A stretch of DNA of 64,000 bases from Gerris lacustris (lineage: Eukaryota > Arthropoda > Insecta > Hemiptera > Gerridae). Below are positions 58,485-64,000 of the stretch, in pieces. Within the stretch, counting starts at the first letter, position 1. Each line of letters starts with the position of its first letter. The translations under genes were made by a program, and so were the position numbers. The DNA is taken from assembly GCA_951217055.1 (NCBI GenBank), contig OX578282.1, positions 23,020,106 through 23,084,105 of the forward strand, written 5' to 3'. The notes under the pieces are model-generated. The model was not told the DNA's origin. It was given only the letters and a program-made list of their open reading frames with translations, and searched no databases.

Positions 58485-58962
58485 GGTGTGTCACATAGCT
58501 TCCTCGCATCCTATCACGTACTTTATTGATTTTATGCTCATACCAAGCCATTATTGTTTTGTTTATTTTAATTGTTTCCCCCGTTTTTTTAATCTGTCAA
58601 GTTGTCAAGTTAATCTGGGGCTATCTGCGGGTTACTTTCGATAAACAATAAAAGTTTCATACAAATCAGATACTTTTGAAGCTATAGGTGTAAATAATTG
58701 TATGTTTGTGTGCATGTGGAAGAGGAACGAATTGGCGCAGAAGTTTGTAACTTATAAGGGTCCAACAATAGGCTAATCTACCATCCAAATTTCATTAAAA
58801 TGGGACGTGTAGTTTTAAGATATGTTAGTTCGCAAAAATTGAGCGACAGACACGGAACCAAAAATGTTCACTGTTTTGGAATTTTTGAAATCGGAGACAT
58901 AAATTATTTTTGTTCTTCATAACGATCACATAGCTTCCGTTACCTTCGATAAGCTCGGAAGC
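58485..58962 (-). mobile_element. F3 foldback, partial (right arm)
   Basis: AGGGTCCAACAATAGGCTAA, CAAATTTCATTAAAATGGGA, TTCGCAAAAATTGAGCGAC and the terminal GCTTCCGTTACCTTCGATAA then GCTCGGAAGC match the right arm of 24387-24965. At the left, CACATAGCTTCCTCGCATCC (58494) is the end motif seen beside F3 at 24983, in inverse orientation. Confidence 0.75.
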
Positions 58963-59904
58963 AAAACAACACTTTATAGGTAATTGTGTTTTTATCAATA
59001 TTATTTTAATTCCTATTAAAAAAAAAAAAAAATAGTATCGGTTTGTTTTTCTAAGTTGAAACTATGCATTAGGATTGGCTTTAATAACTATGTACTTGCA
59101 TTTGGTGGCGCTGTATTTGTCTTTTAATTCCGTGAGAACCCGGTACTGAAAACCGATATTATTAGAGTAGATTGTATAATAGTACTCCTTACCGTATCAC
59201 GCTATGTCAGTCATTTCTGCTATTTATTTGTTCCCTTATACGTACATTTTAATTGAATCAATTACAGGAATGAAACGCGTCAAAAATATTTTATTTAATC
59301 TTGTTAAGAACATGCATGCTATCAGAAGATTTTTTTTTTTTTAAATTGTAAATTACAGGAAAACAGTGGAATCCTAACTATACTTAGGAAATCAGTGACG
59401 GAACTGTTGCTTCATAATAAATCGTGACGATGAAGGGAATACTCGAAACTGGCCTTTATTATACACAAGCTATTGTTTTATCGACAATAAATATATGAAT
59501 TCTGCTCTTTGAATTTACTAAGAGTATTTTTTCCAAAAAGATCGGCGAAAAATAATAATGTGAAAAAAGCAAGAGCAGGAGTTGATGGTAAGGTTCAAAT
59601 CTATCTGTATCAAAAACTGTCAAAACTCACAATGTCAAGAATTTAGTCTATGTCGTACCGAACTTCGTACAAGTTACTTTTGGTGGAGAGAAATATTTAT
59701 TTATTTCAATTAGAATTTTCTTCAATATGACTAATTCAATATGACTCAATTAATGTGGTTCAAAAACTATATATTTTTTTCTAAAAAAAAAACATATACA
59801 TTTATAATATTATGTAGAAGCATTTAAAATAATGAATTTAATGGGGTTTACGTATTGAGAATTTACTATATTTTGGTAGTTGTAGCTATAGCCAAAAGCA
59901 ATTT
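58963..59904. other. Unassigned spacer
   Basis: No gene and no repeat ends recognised. Confidence 0.35.
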
Positions 59905-60342
59905 AAAAAATCGGGTGCGGGGTACCTCGGACCTTTTTCTCACTTCGGAGGCCACTTTTGTGCTGCTTCAAGCAGCACTGGGTGTCGTTAGTACTTGGAT
60001 GGGTGACCGTTTTGAACTAACAGATTTTATTAAATTTTTTTGAAAAACTTTTATACATTATTTTTATTTCATTTATTTAACTATGTATTTGAATTTTGGA
60101 GGTATTTTGACAGATGTAAACAAACTTTGACGTTCAACAAAAGTATCGCACTAATTAATAATAATGTTCGCTTATAACTATTAAAAAAAAAATTAAAACT
60201 TTTACACACTTACAGACATCATGCTGAAAACCACTCAGGAGGTCTTAAAAACATCCAAAACAGATATAATTCAGTTGAAATAAAAAAAAAAAATTGGGTA
60301 AAAACAATACTTTTCCTACCATAGGTGAGGAAAAGTTAAGAT
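59905..60342 (+). mobile_element. F7 element with 5S-rRNA-like head, internally deleted
   Basis: The head contains CTTCAAGCAGCACTGGGTGT then CGTTAGTACTTGGATGGGTG and ACCG, a strong match to the 3' half of 5S rRNA including the C-box region. The body matches 37600-37715, skips about 400 bp present in the 36835 copy, and resumes at CATCATGCTGAAAACCACTC. It ends in the hairpin CTTTTCCTACC-ATAG-GTGAGGAAAAG. The 59855-60043 frame merely reads through the 5S-like segment. Confidence 0.78.
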
Positions 60343-60539
60343 ATAGTAGTAGTTTATTTAAATACGAATAAAATCATAAAAGTCACTTGGACAAAAATTT
60401 AATTTCTGGTACAGTTGCCCACAAATATATAGGAGACTGAGGATTAGTTATGTCCAAAGTTCACAATTTTTTAGTTCATCTAAGACGTCTTGGATAGATA
60501 TTTATTTTTCTTATGGATAATCTAACTAATAGTTAAGTA

Positions 60540-61060
60540 CTTAATTGCTAATCTTCCCACTTCCAAACTGTATCCTGTAAAGGTTTTTGTAATTTACCAG
60601 GAAAACGTTTGCCTCAAATTGTTATCATAGAAAATATTCCTTCCTAATTTATCTATATAAGCTTCCCTTATCTGGTCTTATTCTGGTCCCTATTTTGTTG
60701 GCTTTACAATTTACCGGGAATTATTTTGCTCCAAATTATCCCAGAAGATCTTCCTTCCAAATTTGGATGGCTAATGTTTCCCCTGATTGGTTGACACTTA
60801 GTAGGTTTTCCAAAAATTGTTGATCAAGTAAACTATTTTCCCTTAATTCACAGGAAACATTCTCTTCTGATTTACCTAATTAATATTTTTTTTAAATTGT
60901 CCCTTAGAACTATTTCGTGTTGACTTTAGCAACGTTTTTAAATTGACCAGGCAAATCATCCACCAATTTTGTTTGCAAGCTTTCCCCTGAATTAACTCGT
61001 AATCCTGCAGAAATATAAATTCGTCTGGCATTTCTCCTTAAAGGTAATTCAATTATTGTT
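60540..61060 (+). repeat. Degenerate tandem repeat (AATTTACCAGGAAAACG units)
   Basis: GTAATTTACCAGGAAAACGT, CAATTTACCGGGAATTATTT and similar TTCCCTTAATTCACAGGAAA phrases recur about every 120 bp with strong divergence. There is no coding potential. Confidence 0.55.
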
Positions 61061-61103
61061 CCAAATTCACTTCATTTGTGCTTATGAGTAACTTTATTTA
61101 TTA

Positions 61104-61345
61104 TGAAAGAAGTGTAGTTCAATATCCAAACAACGTCTTCACACAAAAAAATTGTAATTGAAACAATTGACCGGTTTCGGCTGTTCTAATCCAGCTTTCT
61201 TCAGATAATCTAGAGGTTACTGGGTCGACTTTTTAAGTACAAGTGAAAAAACAAAAAAAGAACAAGTGAAGAAAATTGGTCAATTCTTTGCATTACAATT
61301 TTTTGTGTGAAGACGTTGATTGGTTATTGAACTACACCTCTTTCA
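61104..61345. mobile_element. 242-bp foldback with a hammerhead-like motif in the loop
   Basis: GAAAGAAGTGTAGTTCAATA, CGTCTTCACACAAAAAAATT and its inverse TTTTTTGTGTGAAGACGTTG, then GGTTATTGAACTACACCTCT, form 50-bp arms. On the minus strand the loop reads CTGAAGA, AA, stem GCTG-(8 nt)-CAGC, C, GAAA, CCGGTC: CUGANGA box, helix II, GAAA box, a 3-bp palindromic helix III (ACC/GGT) and a GUC cleavage triplet. Helix I pairing is poor. This is the most canonical-looking of the hammerhead-like motifs here. Confidence 0.6.
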
Positions 61346-61626
61346 TAATGAGTCGCTATCACACATTGGAGAAAACCCAGTCGATGATTTCATTAATTGT
61401 ATTATGCTTCCACATTGTTCCTTATCCCTATTCTTTAGAGTCGGCTCGTGTTTCTACGAATATGAATAAAAATTGCTCACAGGGAAGAGATAATAAAATG
61501 AATGAAGAAGTTAGATAAGTCGCATTTTATGTATTATAATTTATCTTTATGTTTCATACAATGTAGTGAAGGATAAGTATGTTTATAAATACTTTTTTTC
61601 TATTATTAAGTTAGAAAATAAATAAA

Positions 61627-61656
61627 TATATATATATATATAATGTGTGTGTGTAT
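61627..61656. repeat. (TA)n/(TG)n simple repeat
   Basis: Short (TA)n followed by GTGTGTGTG. No gene in 61346-62354 apart from this. The 61276-61518 frame starts inside the foldback and has no domain. Confidence 0.8.
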
Positions 61657-62354
61657 GCAATATATGTTAATAAAATAAAAATAATACAATTCTTCAATTT
61701 ATTGCTGATTTAATAGATATATATATTTCTATGTGCGGAATAATTATCGTTATTATTTATGTGCATATTTTGTGAATCATTTGTCAGTTCCTGTTGAAAA
61801 AGATTTTGATTAAAAGATAAATTGTAGGAGAGAGGATTGTATTCTAATTGACACTCGTTTGAATCTCAAGGAAATGTTCGGGGGTATTCTTAAGGTAGCT
61901 ATTATTGTCGGAATTGACAGATTGACATTAACGTCTATCATCTAAAGAGATTTTACTAGTGTGCTATTAAATTACCAATACCAGAGTTTATAGCATGAAG
62001 AAAAATAAGGAAATGATTAAAAAATATTAAAGTAACTATTATCCCACTTAATTGAACAGAGCGTTAACAATAGAAGAATTTATCGCATTAGATTCAATTA
62101 AACTATTTTTTTTTTTTTTTAAATGTGTGGAATAAAATTAACTTAAAATGAGTTTCACATAAAAATTTAAACCAAGAAAATAAAAATGTATTGAAATTTA
62201 TGTCTGGAAATTTAATTGATCAAATTATTATTTTAGGAGAGGGTAAACGACAGATAAATATGCACCGCAGCTGGGGAAAGTCATGAGGTTTATTATTAAT
62301 TACCAATCTGTTTTAATATTTTTAATTGATTTCAGACTTAAAATCGCTCTCCTT

Positions 62355-62624
62355 TAAGAATTTTACTATATTAAGCACTTACTCTATCACTCTACACGTT
62401 TAAATTTAAAAACATTTTCTGACTTGGTAAATACACACCCCAAAGAGTCTAAAATTAAATGCAGCGTCGTATAAAAATTTGTATCCTTGATCTGCGACGC
62501 TCAAATGAAAAAATAATATTTATTATTTGATTTAAATTTGTGGTGCGTAAAGTCAGAAAATGTTTTTAAATTTAAACGTGTGAGTGATATAGAGAGAGGG
62601 CTTAATTTAGTAAAATTCTTTCAT
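62355..62624. mobile_element. 270-bp snapback MITE (AAGAATTTTACTA ends)
   Basis: AAGAATTTTACTATATTAAG at the left pairs with CTTAATTTAGTAAAATTCTT at the right. The inner ACACGTTTAAATTTAAAAAC and ATTTTCTGAC pair with GTCAGAAAATG and GTTTTTAAATTTAAACGTGT. Arms are about 70 bp. A GCAGCGTCG / CGACGC hairpin lies in the middle. Confidence 0.82.
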
Positions 62625-63477
62625 TTAGTATTTTCATAATATAGTAAAAATTTGGGAAAGAGAATAGAGAGAAGGACAGACAAAAATCATGTACTTGCAC
62701 TGGATAAATTAGACCTAGTAGAACTTACTAGGACAGTGGGAGACTTGGCTAATGACCTCACAACTTTTTACGCGAGACTAGGCTTTTTTTTACACTAGTG
62801 TTTTTGTTGAGATTAGATAATAACTATGTATTACACAAAACCAGTGTTAAAATAAAAATTAAAGAAAAACTTCTGCACAAAATTATAAATTTTATCTATT
62901 CATAAATTCTCTTCAAGCATATTAAACTATGTTAAACACTTCTAGAAATGTAATATTGGCAATGACCGGTGAAATTATTTTCTTTAGCCCATCATATTCG
63001 ATTATTATTAGTAAATCCGTATTTAAAACAACTATTTTGTGCGAGTTATGGTTCAGGAGAAGCGTGCATATAAGTGACTCACCTACATCAAGCTAGAATA
63101 TTGTGTAAGTTAATTTTTTGGTATCCTCCTGGAATATGGGGTCGGCAAAGTTAGGTATATTGCTTGACCATTATCTGTTAAAGAAGCATGTCCCGCCGGA
63201 CAAGGCGATTTTCATGTTCTTAAGTAAAAAATTAGTTAGTAGACCAAAAATCTAAAAATTTAATACTTAAGAAGTTAGGTCAAGTAAGGAAATAAAAGCC
63301 TCACTTTTGCAATATTATCCCTCCTTGGATTATTCTCAAGCTAAAATCAAAATTTATTCTAATATAATATTAACAATTTGACAACATAGGTAATTCCTAT
63401 TACTTTACATAATATTAACAATTACAATTCTACATTTAATAATCTTGATACAATATTTAGAAATTTGAAACCTCACT
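62625..63477. other. Unassigned spacer
   Basis: No gene or repeat recognised. Confidence 0.35.
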
Positions 63478-64000
63478 AACCTGACTGTCTAGACGATTAC
63501 ATCGTGATGGGTATTATTAAAAATTTTTGTTTAAACGTTAAAAAGAGAATTTGTTTGTTTGAATCATTGTGATTCTCGTAATTTCCCCTAAAAAAAAGAA
63601 TATCCTAATTTATGTTTGTCACATTTCATATAGGTTATTTGACCAAAACAAAAATGTTAATCTTAATTTGACTAATTAAATTTGTAGGTACTTACTGAAT
63701 ACAGGTTCTCTTTATTGCACTAATGCAGATCAGTTTAGAACTAATCCTGTATTCAGTAAGTACCTACAAATTTAATTATTAAAATTAATATTAATATTTT
63801 TTTTTTGTTTTTGTTTTTTTGGCCTAATAACCTTCATGAAATTTGAAAAACATTAATAAATTAGGATATTCTATATTTTTTAGGGAAAATAACGAGAATC
63901 ACAATGATTCAAACAAAAAAATGGTAATGTTCAAACAAGAATTTTTAATAAAAACAAATACGATGTAATCGTCTAGGTCTAGACTCTAGACAGTCAGGTT
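63478..64000. mobile_element. Large foldback element at the window edge (arms about 250 bp)
   Basis: AACCTGACTGTCTAGACGAT at the left is mirrored by the last bases of the window (CTCTAGACAGTCAGGTT). Inner blocks pair throughout, for example GAATCATTGTGATTCTCGT with ACGAGAATCACAATGATTC, and near the centre TGTAGGTACTTACTGAATAC with GTATTCAGTAAGTACCTACA. The loop is about 41 bp (63707-63747). The outer part is more diverged than the centre. The element may continue past the window. Confidence 0.88.

Noticed and set aside
59855..60043. 62-codon frame with good composition
   Set aside because: It reads through the 5S-rRNA-like head of an F7 element.

Overview
The window is AT-rich eukaryotic DNA, most likely from an insect or other arthropod. 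The evidence is an intron-split animal amidase gene, a Jockey-clade non-LTR retrotransposon, several tRNA-derived SINE-like repeats, hAT-type and PIF/Harbinger-type DNA elements, and foldback elements, separated by long (TA)n tracts. There are no bacterial operons, and almost all reported long ORFs are chance or repeat-derived. A hemipteran origin would fit, but the sequence does not fix the species.

The one host gene I can support is on the minus strand. It is a fatty-acid-amide-hydrolase-2-like (FAAH2-like) amidase split into small exons. Exon A (32194-32373) carries the start codon, a membrane anchor and the family's N-terminal motif. Exon B is 6512-6579 and exon C is 4167-4315; exon C holds the catalytic-lysine motif. 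The three exons join in frame with proper GT/AG junctions and give the first 133 residues. The rest of the gene lies left of the window. Intron A-B is about 25.6 kb, so about 40% of the window is one intron packed with mobile DNA.

Layout: 1-2304, 3' part of a Jockey-like element (reverse transcriptase ORF and poly-A); 2685-2962, an inverted duplication containing a tRNA-like sequence; 4550-5132, an almost perfect 583-bp hairpin holding an exon-like cassette on both strands; 6580-32193, the giant intron, with tandem arrays, SINEs and nested DNA elements; 32375-64000, 5' flank or 5'-UTR intron, containing more repeats. These include a 2.1-kb hAT-like element with an 8-bp target duplication, two 5S-rRNA-derived elements, a 107-bp tandem array, two further hAT-like elements with duplications, and foldbacks up to the window end.

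Several families occur in multiple copies. I name them locally: F1 (starts with a hairpin reading ACTTTCTC, about 600 bp), F2 (ATTGAAGCGAGCGTA ends, GTCT array), F3 (foldback with GAGCTTACCGAAGGTAACGG ends), F5 (block with TACCCGT-type head and internal tandem units), F6 (CTCCAGTAGGGAG ends) and F7 (5S-like head, hairpin tail). Comparing copies within the window gives filled and empty sites for a Harbinger-like MITE, the 2.1-kb hAT-like element, an F6 element and a foldback, so the order of insertion can be read directly.
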